A DNA stretch of 64,000 bases, taken from assembly GCF_001299635.1 (NCBI RefSeq), contig NZ_JRHN01000043.1, positions 124,001 through 188,000 on the forward strand. Direction: 5' to 3'. Positions 25,388 to 34,968 of this stretch are shown in pieces. Source of the stretch: Clostridioides difficile (GTDB taxonomy: Bacteria > Bacillota > Clostridia > Peptostreptococcales > Peptostreptococcaceae). The notes beneath the pieces are model-generated. The model had not been told where the DNA came from and ran no database searches. It saw nothing but the letters and a program-made list of their open reading frames with translations. Position numbers and translations under genes: made by a program. The stretch's first letter is position 1; each line of letters starts with the position of its first letter.

Positions 25388-26680
25388 TTACCCAAATATT
25401 TTTTCTTGTAATTGTCTTAAATGATATAAAGTAGTATCTTTTTCTATCTCAACCATATCATAAGTTATAACTTCACCTTTTTTAATATCTTTAACTACCT
25501 TAGTCTTTTTGCTAACTAGACCAATAGGAACAGCATTCATAGCTTTTGCAACATCGTACTTTTCTATAGTACCATAGCATGTATATGCACCATATCCATC
25601 CATATACTCACCTTTTTTCAAATCTTTCTTAGCTATAGTCATAACTTCTGCAACTAGTCCATTTTTAGGTACTATTGTAGCCTTATGTTCTAAAACTGCC
25701 ATAGCTGCTGATAAAGGAGTCTCTAAGCTGCACAAATGATATGGTCTATATAATATGTAATTAGGTCCATCACCCATACTTAAATATTTTAATTCATCAT
25801 TAACAGCTTTTAATTTATGAGCAACTACTACGAATACTCCAGGTGCTATACCATTTACAAAATCAACTACACCATAATTATCTAATACTCCACCTTCACT
25901 TTTTAATGCATATTTTTTAGGTACTTCATTCACTGTAGCTTCAATACCATGACCACCTCTTACATCAGGTACAAATCCAGTTGCATTACACATTAAAGCC
26001 ATTTCTACCATTGTTTTAGTTCCTTCTTTAAAAGAAGCTATCATATGAGGTGAAGCTCCTTTTCTTTCTGCTTCTTCTCTAACAGTATCAGGATTACAAT
26101 CTAAATCTAATTTATTATTTTTACCTTTTCCTATGACTCTAACTTCAAATCCCATTGCATCTGCAAAATCGAACAATTCCATTACAGCTCCTGGCTCATC
26201 CCCTGCAGAACCTGTAAAGATTACTCCAGCATCATCTGCTAATTTTTTAAGTATTGGTCCAACAACACAATCAGTCTCAGCATTTAACATTACTATGTGT
26301 TTTTTATTTAAGATAGCATTTAGTGCTATTTCTGCACCAATTGCAATACCACCAGTTGCATCTATAACTACATCTATTGACTTAGTCTTACAAGCTACAA
26401 GAAAATCATTACAAGTCAATACTTTTCCTTCTTGTAGTTTTAGTTCTGCATCATTTTCATTTGTTACATTATCTATAACTGCTTCATCTATTCCTGCATC
26501 AGTAAATGCCTTATGAGCTAATTCTAAATTTATATCTACAACAATAGAAGCCTCAATACCTTTCATATTCGCCATTTGGCTTACCATTCCATTTCCCATA
26601 TGACCAGCACCTATAAGAGCTACTTTTATTTTCTTACCTTCTTCTTCCAACTTTGCAAGTTTTCTGTTTAAATCTAACAT
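25388..26680 (-). CDS. SAF-domain NAD(P)-dependent oxidoreductase (homoserine-dehydrogenase-like)
   Basis: A 430-residue dehydrogenase. The start is ATG 26680 (MLDLNRKLAKLEEEGK), 6 bases after AGGAGGA. A Rossmann motif VALIGAGHMGNGMV lies near residue 25, with DATGGIAIGAEI near 105; the catalytic region is like homoserine dehydrogenase. The C-terminal 80 residues form a SAF domain (KDIKKGEVITYDMVEIEKDT). Proteins of this architecture occur beside polyol PTS genes and are presumed to oxidise a phosphorylated sugar alcohol or similar. Here it follows the glucitol-type IIA gene after 37 bases. No short-chain sorbitol-6-phosphate dehydrogenase is present, so it probably replaces that step. Its substrate is not known to me. 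Confidence 0.82.
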   Translation of the reverse strand: MLDLNRKLAKLEEEGKKIKVALIGAGHMGNGMVSQMANMKGIEASIVVDINLELAHKAFTDAGIDEAVIDNVTNENDAELKLQEGKVLTCNDFLVACKTKSIDVVIDATGGIAIGAEIALNAILNKKHIVMLNAETDCVVGPILKKLADDAGVIFTGSAGDEPGAVMELFDFADAMGFEVRVIGKGKNNKLDLDCNPDTVREEAERKGASPHMIASFKEGTKTMVEMALMCNATGFVPDVRGGHGIEATVNEVPKKYALKSEGGVLDNYGVVDFVNGIAPGVFVVVAHKLKAVNDELKYLSMGDGPNYILYRPYHLCSLETPLSAAMAVLEHKATIVPKNGLVAEVMTIAKKDLKKGEYMDGYGAYTCYGTIEKYDVAKAMNAVPIGLVSKKTKVVKDIKKGEVITYDMVEIEKDTTLYHLRQLQEKIFG

Positions 26681-26717
26681 ATCCATTCCTCCTGTTATAA
26701 TAATTTTATTTTTCAAA

Positions 26718-27074
26718 TTAAGAAATAGTTATTAAATCTCCAATAGTTACATTTGGATTTCCTATTTCTACATGTATTTCTCCTGGTAAATTTACTTCAC
26801 ATTCCCCATCAAATTTTATTGTACAATGACCAATTTCTCTAAGAGTCTTTTGAGCAATGTCTCCAACTGAAACTATACAATAATCTCTATTTCCTATTGT
26901 AAGTGTGTCTCCTATTTCAACATCACTTTTTAATGTTGATATTGAATGAATTACAGATATATCCTTTAAGTCTTCATCATTGATGGTTTCATCATATATG
27001 ATAAGACAATTGCTTTCATCCATTAACTCTTTAACTAAACTGCCTATCCCACTTATCTTAACTTCATATTTCAT
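26718..27074 (-). CDS. srlB: PTS glucitol/sorbitol-type IIA component
   Basis: A 118-residue IIA protein that carries phosphate from HPr to the membrane IIB domain. The family pattern is visible: YEVKISGIGSLVKELMDESN, VIHSISTLKSDVEIGDTLTI (with the phosphorylatable His), and a C-terminal GEIHVEIGNPNVTIGDLIT. CAGGAGG precedes the ATG. It sits between gutM and the SAF dehydrogenase in one minus-strand group. Substrate may be glucitol or a related polyol. Confidence 0.88.
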   Translation of the reverse strand: MKYEVKISGIGSLVKELMDESNCLIIYDETINDEDLKDISVIHSISTLKSDVEIGDTLTIGNRDYCIVSVGDIAQKTLREIGHCTIKFDGECEVNLPGEIHVEIGNPNVTIGDLITIS

Positions 27075-27108
27075 GACATTCCTCCTGATAATTTATATTT
27101 ATATTAAG

Positions 27109-27468
27109 TTAATTAAAAGAAACATTTATTTTTTCTTTTATAAATTTTATAGCTTGTACAATACTTTCTTCATCTTTAAATCTTTGCTCTGCACTATATA
27201 TGTCTAATCCTTCTATTTCTTCAATCTCTTTAAACTTAGCCATTACTGTGCGTCCTTTCAAAATTTCTCCAAACCTTATAAAACCATCTGAATCTGAAGA
27301 TATAATAGCTATACTTCCTTTAGAAAAATAACTTTTCTTTTTTCCTGTGGATACTATCTCCCCTTTTGTTTTAGCTCTATTTAAAGTTTTAAAATATAAT
27401 TTATTCTGTTTCATTATAAATATAGTATTTATAACATAAACAACAAATAAAATTACAAGTAGTTTCAT
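27109..27468 (-). CDS. gutM: GutM-family operon protein
   Basis: A 119-residue protein with an N-terminal membrane segment (MKLLVILFVVYVINTIFIM) and a cytoplasmic part typical of GutM/SrlM, an activator-type accessory protein of glucitol operons (GEIVSTGKKKSYFSKGSIAI). The start is ATG 27468 after GGAAGGTG; an in-frame extension to 27492 has no site. It lies 34 bases upstream of srlB and 48 bases downstream of the PRD regulator, consistent with cotranscription. Confidence 0.82.
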   Translation of the reverse strand: MKLLVILFVVYVINTIFIMKQNKLYFKTLNRAKTKGEIVSTGKKKSYFSKGSIAIISSDSDGFIRFGEILKGRTVMAKFKEIEEIEGLDIYSAEQRFKDEESIVQAIKFIKEKINVSFN

Positions 27469-27516
27469 ATTTATACACCTTCCACAAATCACATTATTTT
27501 TTAATTCTGTACGATT

Positions 27517-29490
27517 CTACATAAGATTTTTGAGTAACACTTTTTTAAATTCTAAAAAACTTCTACATTTACTTATCTTATTTGTTAACTTTACATCTTG
27601 TCCTATCTTTAAAACTTCTTCATAAATTTTTACCAACAAGTCTGAATCCATTTGATTCTCACATGGAAACATGGTCATAAGTATTATTTTTATACTTCTA
27701 TTTGCATATTGTATTGGTTCTTCTAAAATCCCAATTGCCATTAGAAATTTATCTGACTTTTCATTTACAGAATGGGGAAATAATAGACCTTTATCAAAAA
27801 CTGTAGGAGATTTTTCTTCTCTATTAATTATGTTTTCTCTAAACTTATCATCAATACATCCTAAATCCATAAGATTGTCCATCATTTTTTCCAAAGACCC
27901 AAGTATCGTCTTTTCATTCAATATCATAAATTTATCTTCATCCAACAAATTATTTATTAATAAATTTGTAGAATTAGTAGTATCAATATTTCCTTCTCTT
28001 AAACACAATACTGTTTTTAATTGTTCTCTTAGTTTATTTTCATCAAATATTGTATTTATTTTCAACACTATTGTTCCTATATTTGATGTGTCTAAATCAA
28101 TAGTTGTAAAAACTATATCGTATTCATCTAAGTTAATATTTCTCAAATTAAAACTTGAAAGAGTATCAATTTGTGGATTATTACCTATTAATTTTTCAAC
28201 TCTTATTTTTAATAGCTTTGCTGTCCCTAGACCAGTACCACATATAATTGCTATTTTCTTTATTGAATAAAATCTACTACTATTTCTTTCTAAATATCCA
28301 CTAAAATGAATTGCTATATATCCAATCTCATCTTCTGAAACTTCTAAATTATATTTCTGCTCTATTACTCTTCCTGCTATTTGAGCTAATTTAAAAGGAA
28401 GTATATAGTTCTGTTTAATCTCTTCTAGCAATATATTCTTTAATTTTATATTAAATAATAGCCTATTTAGAGTAAAACTAAGATGATATCCTAGTCCTAT
28501 CCTTAATTCATCCTCATTTATCAAAATACCCATATCAATATATATTTGGTTAAATATATTTTCCATCAACTCATCAATATTTTTATTAATTCTACTACTA
28601 TTTAAAGCACACTCTGATGCTGGTGCATTTCCACTTACTAATGGTATAGTCAAATAAATAATTTCCTCATCATTTAAAACACATTCAAATCTTTTTGATA
28701 ATATTTGTTTTATTTCCCTAGCAATAAGGTATTCATCATATGATTTGAGTAAATCAAACTTTGCATTATACTCTTTTACTCTATTTTTTTCTTTCACTCT
28801 ATAAATTAAAACTACAATATAGTTAAGAACTTCTCTTAGCATTTCATCTGTAACATAAAAATTATTATTTTTGAACAAAGTCAATAATTCCTCTTCCAAA
28901 CTTGTGAGTTCTTCTTTTTTAATGTCTTTAAAATATTTTGAATTATTTAAATCCTTTCTTGAGTTCTTATACAACTGATTTAATATAAGTAATCTAATAT
29001 CAAGTTCATTTCCATGTAATTTCATCCCTGTATTCTGTTTTTTTATTAAGTTTAAATTATATGAAGCTAGAACTTTTTCTACATACTGGAAATCATTTAC
29101 TAGAGTAGTTCTTCCTACACACATCTCATCTGCCAAACTATCAAGTGTAATAAATCCATCTAGTTCTATCAAATAATTTAGTATAAACTCTACTCTATCT
29201 TCCTTTGAGTTTAATGAGAATATATTTTTTCTATTCATATCAATAATCTTATTAAGTACTTTTTCATCTTTTATTTCCAGTTTATATCCTTGACCTTTTA
29301 CATATTTAATTACTGCTATATCACTCCCTAAATCTTTATTCAATTGTTTTATATATGTTCTTACACTTCTAGTTGTAACATTTAGTTCATTTGCTATTGA
29401 ATTGATACTTACAAACTCTTTTTTACTACATATAATCAATATTTTAAATATCTTGCGGTCAATAGAAGGAATTTTCTCAGTTACATTCAT
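27517..29490 (-). CDS. BglG/MtlR-type PRD regulator with IIB and IIA domains
   Basis: A 657-residue PTS-controlled regulator. The start is ATG 29490, with AAGGAGGAG upstream. Domain order: HTH (about residues 8-70, SINSIANELNVTTRSVRTYI), a second HTH-like Mga segment (125-180), PRD1 and PRD2 (about 200-410), a IIB-like domain with CGTGLGTAKLL near 425, and a IIA-like domain near 520-655 with LLFPHSVNE containing the phospho-acceptor His. This is the DNA-binding activator plan (MtlR/LicR), not the RNA-binding antiterminator plan. It lies inside the glucitol-type PTS locus and presumably activates it when the PTS is transporting. Confidence 0.88.
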   Translation of the reverse strand: MNVTEKIPSIDRKIFKILIICSKKEFVSINSIANELNVTTRSVRTYIKQLNKDLGSDIAVIKYVKGQGYKLEIKDEKVLNKIIDMNRKNIFSLNSKEDRVEFILNYLIELDGFITLDSLADEMCVGRTTLVNDFQYVEKVLASYNLNLIKKQNTGMKLHGNELDIRLLILNQLYKNSRKDLNNSKYFKDIKKEELTSLEEELLTLFKNNNFYVTDEMLREVLNYIVVLIYRVKEKNRVKEYNAKFDLLKSYDEYLIAREIKQILSKRFECVLNDEEIIYLTIPLVSGNAPASECALNSSRINKNIDELMENIFNQIYIDMGILINEDELRIGLGYHLSFTLNRLLFNIKLKNILLEEIKQNYILPFKLAQIAGRVIEQKYNLEVSEDEIGYIAIHFSGYLERNSSRFYSIKKIAIICGTGLGTAKLLKIRVEKLIGNNPQIDTLSSFNLRNINLDEYDIVFTTIDLDTSNIGTIVLKINTIFDENKLREQLKTVLCLREGNIDTTNSTNLLINNLLDEDKFMILNEKTILGSLEKMMDNLMDLGCIDDKFRENIINREEKSPTVFDKGLLFPHSVNEKSDKFLMAIGILEEPIQYANRSIKIILMTMFPCENQMDSDLLVKIYEEVLKIGQDVKLTNKISKCRSFLEFKKVLLKNLM

Positions 29491-29617
29491 TTTGTATCTC
29501 CTCCTTGATTTCATTCTAGTACAAACTTGAAACCAAATTAATACATAAAATTTCACTTTAATAGAGGAAAATTTAGTATTAATCTAAATCGATAATTACA
29601 GTTGATTAATAGTATAA

Positions 29618-29654
29618 AAGCTAGTCTTTCATTAACAAAACTCTTGACTAGCTT
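29618..29654 (-). terminator. Terminator between srlE and the PRD regulator
   Basis: AAGCTAGTC/GACTAGCTT arms with a 19-base loop, followed on the minus strand by TTATACT. It lies 57 bases after the srlE stop, so the membrane genes and the regulator may be separate or partially attenuated transcripts. Confidence 0.65.
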
Positions 29655-29710
29655 AAATTTATATTTTAAATTTTATTAATCAAATTTAAACCTAATGCTG
29701 ACATTAAATA

Positions 29711-30724
29711 TTATCTTAAAGCAAATACCGCAACTCCATATGCAATAATAACAGATATTGGACCAGTTATTAAACGAGAATAAAATAGAGCTGGAACACC
29801 ATATTCCACGGTTTCTGGTTCTGCTTCTCCCAAACTTAATCCTACTGGGACAAAATCGCATCCAGCTTGTCCATTTATTGCAAATAAAGCAGGAAGTGCT
29901 AAGTATGCTGGTATTGCTCCAAGACCAATTTGAGTACCTACAAGAGTTCCTACTACTTGTGCTATAACTGCACCAGGCCCTAATATTGGTGATAAGAATG
30001 GAAGTGTACAAATTATTGATATAATCAATAACCCACCAATATTACCAGCAAGTGGAGATATTACCTTTGCAATCCAATCTCCCAACCCAGATGCTAAAAT
30101 AATTCCCATAAGCATACTTACGAATGCCATAAATGGTATTACATTATTCATTATCATTTGGATAGTATCTCTACCAGCATCATAAAACTTTGAAACTACT
30201 TTTCCTGCGCCTTGGCCAATAGAAAGTATTATGTTCTTTTTAGCATATTCACCTTGTGCTTTTGATTTTACTTCATCATAATTATCAGGCTTTCTAATGG
30301 AACTCTTATTTTCACTTTTATTTTCTTGAGCTTTTTGTGGCATATCTTCTCCATCTACAACACTTATACAATTAGGGTTAACATCTGATACATAATATTC
30401 CTCTGTTATAAATTTTGCTAGAGGACCTGTTTTTCCAACTGGATTTACATTAATTGTAGGTATTTTTTTCTTTGGATATACTCCACATCTAGCAGTTCCA
30501 CCACAATCAATAATAACTACTGCCACTTCTTCATCAGAAACACCAGTTTTAAATCCATCTACAATCTCACAACCCAGTAGTTCTTTTATTTTTAATGTTA
30601 CTTCATGGATACCACCAGCAGTCATTGATAAGATTTTATTTCTATTGCCTTCTTTTTTTATATATAAAGGGCCTCCCCAACCTGAACTTCCTTTTTCTAT
30701 TTTTAATATCTTGTTTTCATCCAT
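29711..30724 (-). CDS. srlE: PTS glucitol/sorbitol-type IIBC component
   Basis: A 337-residue fusion of a cytoplasmic IIB domain (residues 1-125; phospho-Cys in VVIIDCGGTARCGVYP) with a membrane IIC part. After a charged linker at about 130-160, membrane segments follow at roughly 185-335 (NVIPFMAFVSMLMGIILASG; GGLLIISIICTLPFLSPILG). VNPNC and PVGLSLGEAEPET are family signatures. It lies 12 bases downstream of srlA. Together with srlA and srlB it makes a complete glucitol-family permease. Confidence 0.9.
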   Translation of the reverse strand: MDENKILKIEKGSSGWGGPLYIKKEGNRNKILSMTAGGIHEVTLKIKELLGCEIVDGFKTGVSDEEVAVVIIDCGGTARCGVYPKKKIPTINVNPVGKTGPLAKFITEEYYVSDVNPNCISVVDGEDMPQKAQENKSENKSSIRKPDNYDEVKSKAQGEYAKKNIILSIGQGAGKVVSKFYDAGRDTIQMIMNNVIPFMAFVSMLMGIILASGLGDWIAKVISPLAGNIGGLLIISIICTLPFLSPILGPGAVIAQVVGTLVGTQIGLGAIPAYLALPALFAINGQAGCDFVPVGLSLGEAEPETVEYGVPALFYSRLITGPISVIIAYGVAVFALR

Positions 30725-30736
30725 TTTAACTACCTC

Positions 30737-31282
30737 CTAAGCTTTATTTGCTACTTTATTTTTTCTTGTTAAAAAAGCATACATTTTTTCTGTTATTATA
30801 CCTCTTATAAAAATCACGATTAAACCAACTATAAAATACCATAATGCTAATGTAGTAGTTTCTTTACCTAAAGTAGTTAAACCAGCTGATATTCCTAACC
30901 ATACAAAAAGTTCTCCTGCATTTGCATGTGGAAAAAGACCTGTAATTGGATGTACAAATGAAACTGCTGCATCATAAAATCCTGCTTTATGTTCTTCTTT
31001 TAAAAATCTACCAAATGTATAACACATAGGATTTCCCAAGAAAAACACTGATACTAATGGAAGTAAAATATATCTTGTAAAAGAATTCCTTCCAAGCTTA
31101 GAAGCCCAATTATTAACTCTTTCCTCACCAATTATTTTAATCAAAGAGTTAATAGCTACCATTAACACGATTAGCGTTGGAAGAGTTCCTGAAACAAGAC
31201 CTACAAATTGTTCTCCTCCCTTCTGAAACAAACCAATAAACCACTCTGCACCTTTACTTAGACCTGTAATAACGTTTTCCAT
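30737..31282 (-). CDS. srlA: PTS glucitol/sorbitol-type IIC component
   Basis: A 181-residue membrane protein with about four hydrophobic segments, beginning MENVITGLSKGAEWFIGLFQ. Motifs are the GLVSGTLPTLIVLMVAINSL helix, NPMCYTFGRFLKEEHKAGFY and HPITGLFPHANAGELFVWLG, all typical of GutA/SrlA. It is the first gene of the PTS locus, 12 bases before srlE. The minus-strand promoter is expected in the AT-rich region upstream. Confidence 0.9.
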   Translation of the reverse strand: MENVITGLSKGAEWFIGLFQKGGEQFVGLVSGTLPTLIVLMVAINSLIKIIGEERVNNWASKLGRNSFTRYILLPLVSVFFLGNPMCYTFGRFLKEEHKAGFYDAAVSFVHPITGLFPHANAGELFVWLGISAGLTTLGKETTTLALWYFIVGLIVIFIRGIITEKMYAFLTRKNKVANKA

Positions 31283-31659
31283 AAAATTATAACCTCCCTA
31301 TAATATCTTTAAATTTTTAATTTTATTACTCGCTATTAATTTTACAAATTACTTCTTTTTTCTGTACTATATGCTATTATTATAAATGTTTTTTATATTA
31401 ATATCATTTTAATATAATACTTTTGATAAATAAATACATCTTTTTTCAATTTTATGAAGGAAAAAATTGTACTAATTAGAATTTTCAGAAATATACAAAT
31501 CTTATTTCGACTATATTTTAAATTCTTCTTAAAAATTTAAGAACTTATTTTCATTTATCTTATTATTAATACTATCTAAATCTTATAGAAATAAAAAAAT
31601 AGATGCTTTATGATAAGCATCTATCCTTTAATTAAATTATTTTTTAGTTTTTTTATAGA
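31283..31659. other. Intergenic region upstream of the PTS locus
   Basis: AT-rich DNA presumably containing the srlA promoter and regulator sites. The terminator of the AraC-type gene lies at 31592-31624. No gene is seen. Confidence 0.5.
31592..31624 (-). terminator. Terminator of the AraC-type gene
   Basis: TAGATGCTT/AAGCATCTA arms with a short loop are followed on the minus strand by TTTTTTTA. Confidence 0.85.
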
Positions 31660-32529
31660 TTATTTTATAGGTATATAAATATCAATTTGTGAATCCATAT
31701 TATCAGGACCTAAAAATCGTTCATCGTATACTTCAAAATCCTCTCTTATATCAATTTCGTCTTTTGAACTCAAAAACCAAGTGCCCCATATATATTCATA
31801 AGTTTTATCTAAACTTTCCAAGCTACCAATATGAGTAAATACAGCATACTTTCCTCCTGTAATAGTTTTTGCAACAAATGAATCTGGAATATACTCATAA
31901 CTGCCAACTTCAAACCCTATTATCTCATTAAATTCCATATTTTCACTAACTAGATGTATTTTAGATGTTGCTTCACAAATTCCAAAAGCTCTCCTTGATG
32001 GTAAAGTATTTGGAACAATATGATGCACTTTCTTAAACTTCTCCCACAAATTAGGTAATGAGTTATCTTCTAGTATCACATTATCTCTTATACCAATTAC
32101 CATTATTTCATCTATTTCTTTTATAACTGGTTTAATCGTTATATTCTCCATAAGATGCTTCATAAAATCTAATTCTAATTTTTTCTTTTTACCAACAAAT
32201 ACATCTATTCTATTTTTTCTATATTCCATAGGGCTAACTTTATATATAGACTTAAATGCTCTGCTAAATGCTTCTGAGGATTCAAAACCACTATCAATAG
32301 CTATATCTATTATCTTTTTTTCACTGTATAAAAGTTCTTTTGTGCTATTGACCAAACGTCTTTTTTTTATGTAGCTTCCTACACTTTCACCAAACATAGA
32401 CTTGAATAGGCGTGTCAAATGATAATAAGAATATCCTGATTCTTTTGCCACATCATTTACAGTTATATTTTCTTTTAGATTATTCTCAATATATACTACA
32501 GCTTTTTCAAAATACTTTAAGTAATCCAA
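31660..32529 (-). CDS. AraC-family regulator with GyrI-like ligand domain
   Basis: A 289-residue regulator in the Rob/SoxS style. The TTG start at 32529 has AGGAGG 8 bases upstream. Residues 8-105 hold the two AraC helix-turn-helices (ITVNDVAKESGYSYYHLTRL; IDIAIDSGFESSEAFSRAFK). Residues 130-289 are a GyrI-like/effector-binding domain that in relatives binds small hydrophobic or cationic compounds and often controls efflux or stress genes. It is followed by a terminator and preceded by 261 AT-rich bases. Its target is not apparent; the aldo-keto reductase upstream is on the same strand and could be a target. Confidence 0.88.
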   Translation of the reverse strand: MDYLKYFEKAVVYIENNLKENITVNDVAKESGYSYYHLTRLFKSMFGESVGSYIKKRRLVNSTKELLYSEKKIIDIAIDSGFESSEAFSRAFKSIYKVSPMEYRKNRIDVFVGKKKKLELDFMKHLMENITIKPVIKEIDEIMVIGIRDNVILEDNSLPNLWEKFKKVHHIVPNTLPSRRAFGICEATSKIHLVSENMEFNEIIGFEVGSYEYIPDSFVAKTITGGKYAVFTHIGSLESLDKTYEYIWGTWFLSSKDEIDIREDFEVYDERFLGPDNMDSQIDIYIPIK

Positions 32530-32790
32530 TATGACACCTCCTCAAATCAGATATTCTTATAAATTGTAAATATACATATATATATAAATTAATACTACTT
32601 TGTTAATATACTAAAATATAATAAACAATTCAATACATTTCTATATACTCTTTATTTATTTTACAATTTTTAAATTGTTTATAAAGTTAAATAAAAAGGA
32701 ACTAAACATTTGATTATTACTTAAAATAAAGTATCTATAGGATAGCATAATACTTACTCATACAAAATATCTTTTTCTCTCACGAAAATA

Positions 32791-33642
32791 TTATTGTTCA
32801 AATCGTATTCCATGCAAACGATAGACTTCATTTAAATCAGAAATATCAAGAATAAGTCTATCTTCCAAATCCATATTAGAAATTTTCTTCATATCTACAT
32901 TAGAAAGGTAAAAGTCATCAATATTATAATTTTCCTGTATCCTTTCTAAATGAACAGATTTTGGAATTGCTATGATACTACTCTGATTAAGCCATTTTAG
33001 AATAACTTGAGCAGGTGTCTTGCTATAAGATACCCCAATCTCTGTCAACATACTATTTTGAAAAATATTTTTTTGTCCTTCTGCAAATGGTGCCCATGCC
33101 ATAGGCTTAATATCATAATTTTCCATAATATTGCGTAATTTTTTCTGCTGACAGAATGGATGCAATTCAATCTGATTGACTGATGGAATAACATCATGAC
33201 TTAAAATCAAATCTACCAAACGATCAGATCGGAAATTGCATACACCTATTGATTTGATTTTTCCCATATGGTAAAGTTCCTCCATTGCCTTCCAGCTTCC
33301 ATGGTAATCCCCATAAGGCATATGAATAAGATATAAATCTAAATAATCTATTTGTAAATTAGATAGTGTCTTTTCAAAAGATATTCTAGTTGTTTCGTAA
33401 CCAGCATCCTGAATCCATACTTTAGAACAAATAAACACCTCTTCTCTTGGAATACCACTTTCACGAATTGCATCACCCACTGCTTTCTCATTTCCATAAC
33501 AAGCTGCTGTATCAATTAGGCGATACCCTGTACGCAACGCATTTAAAACACTTTCTTTACATTCTTCATAATCAGTTATCTGAAATACACCAAAACCTAA
33601 CAATGGTATTTCTAAATTATTATTCAATTTAATTTTCTTCAT
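32791..33642 (-). CDS. Aldo/keto reductase
   Basis: A 283-residue NADPH-dependent TIM-barrel reductase of the AKR5-like type (2,5-diketo-D-gluconate reductase/glyoxal reductase group). The catalytic tetrad is visible: Asp and Tyr in IDTAACYGNE, Lys in VFICSKVW, and His in YLIHMP. Family signatures include IKSIGVCNF and the C-terminal IPKSVHLERIQEN coenzyme loop. GAGAGGG precedes the ATG. It likely detoxifies aldehydes such as methylglyoxal. It stands between AraC-type and amidohydrolase genes, all on the minus strand. Confidence 0.88.
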   Translation of the reverse strand: MKKIKLNNNLEIPLLGFGVFQITDYEECKESVLNALRTGYRLIDTAACYGNEKAVGDAIRESGIPREEVFICSKVWIQDAGYETTRISFEKTLSNLQIDYLDLYLIHMPYGDYHGSWKAMEELYHMGKIKSIGVCNFRSDRLVDLILSHDVIPSVNQIELHPFCQQKKLRNIMENYDIKPMAWAPFAEGQKNIFQNSMLTEIGVSYSKTPAQVILKWLNQSSIIAIPKSVHLERIQENYNIDDFYLSNVDMKKISNMDLEDRLILDISDLNEVYRLHGIRFEQ

Positions 33643-33679
33643 ATTATTTGCCCTCTCTTTGGTATATTAAATGTATTTT

Positions 33680-34798
33680 TTACTCAATCAATTCAAAAAA
33701 ATCAGAAGGTGCTTTTTCAATATCTATATTTATTAACTGTGTTGTAGATTTAATATTGTCATTTAGATAGTATTTATTCCATATATTACTTTCTAGTCCA
33801 CCCCATAATATGTTAAACGTTCCTGTATTTAAGTCCATAACTATACTTTTTAAAGTTCCAAAAAAATCGTTATAATAATTACAAGATAATCCATATGGAT
33901 ATTTTAAGGATAAGAAATTCATTAAATCCTTCTCACTAATTTTTTTAGAATTATCTATGTATTCTTTAATTAAATTATATCTATAAATAGAATTATTCAT
34001 AGACTGTGGTTCTAATTTATGAAGTTTATCAATATGAATATGATTTGTAGAGTGAAGAAAATATTCTCTCTTATTTCCAAATTCATTTATTTTCTTTATC
34101 TCTTTTTTTCCATCTAGAGTTTCTACAAGTACCATATTTCCAGACTTATCTGCAAGTAATAGATTAATGTTATATGCAATAGGCATATCTTCTATATATC
34201 CTAATACCTCCTCTACATCTTTGCAATTTTCTAATAAATATCTAATAACAGCCCAAAACTGTAAACCTACAATTTTAGGTTTTCTCATACCTTCTTGAGC
34301 TCCTACAGGATAACCACAAGATGTTTGACTTACACCCAAACCACACTCATTCATACCTTCAGTTCTTCCAAACTGCATTACTGTAGTTCCAATGTGTGCA
34401 TATTTACCAACCACCTTAGTTTTACATAAAGCAAAATCTTCCATATGGTGTGAGAAATCAAAATTACGAGCAAAGAGAACATGCCCATTTTCAGTTAATT
34501 CTGGTGTTAAAGCAACTTGACTGCAACCTGGTCTAAGATAGGTCATAGTATAGTATAAAAGTTGACTACTATCTACTTGAATGGCATCAGCAAAACCTTG
34601 TAATTCTTCATTAAGTCCTGGGCAATATTTGTCAAATAACTCTACCATATAGTTTTCTTCTTCTTTAGTTACAACATTAGATTTATTAGTTTGTTCACAT
34701 ATCAACTCTGGTATATTTACAATTGATTTTCCTAACTCATATCCTATTTCATAGTTTGTGCCACATAATTCGTAAGTTCTTACTTTTAAAGTCTCCAT
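33680..34798 (-). CDS. C45-type linear amide hydrolase (Ntn family)
   Basis: A 372-residue protein of the acyl-CoA:6-aminopenicillanic-acid acyltransferase/choloylglycine-like group. The start is ATG 34798 after AGGAGG. The predicted nucleophile is Cys92 in RPGCSQVAL, exposed by autocleavage after Gly91 in relatives. GHVLFARNFDFSHHME just downstream is the RNFD motif of Ntn hydrolases. EGMNECGLGVSQTSCG is also typical. Relatives cleave amides such as N-acyl amino acids, penicillin or bile salt conjugates; the substrate here is unknown. No signal peptide is seen. Confidence 0.82.
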   Translation of the reverse strand: METLKVRTYELCGTNYEIGYELGKSIVNIPELICEQTNKSNVVTKEEENYMVELFDKYCPGLNEELQGFADAIQVDSSQLLYYTMTYLRPGCSQVALTPELTENGHVLFARNFDFSHHMEDFALCKTKVVGKYAHIGTTVMQFGRTEGMNECGLGVSQTSCGYPVGAQEGMRKPKIVGLQFWAVIRYLLENCKDVEEVLGYIEDMPIAYNINLLLADKSGNMVLVETLDGKKEIKKINEFGNKREYFLHSTNHIHIDKLHKLEPQSMNNSIYRYNLIKEYIDNSKKISEKDLMNFLSLKYPYGLSCNYYNDFFGTLKSIVMDLNTGTFNILWGGLESNIWNKYYLNDNIKSTTQLINIDIEKAPSDFFELIE

Positions 34799-34968
34799 AT
34801 TATTTCCTCCTATATATCTCGTGTACTTGATTTTATCATTAGGGCTACAACCTTTCATGATATTTTTTGCTATAATAAGTTTGCAAATCTAAAAAATCTA
34901 ATACGTACTAGATTTATATAGGATTATTTAAGTGCCTATTATATAAATTAAGTGTCCAAACTTAAATA

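Noticed and set aside
29676-30011. Second minus-strand open frame overlapping srlE
   Set aside because: It overlaps the well-supported IIBC gene in another frame, with Cys/Trp/Ser-biased composition typical of a shadow.
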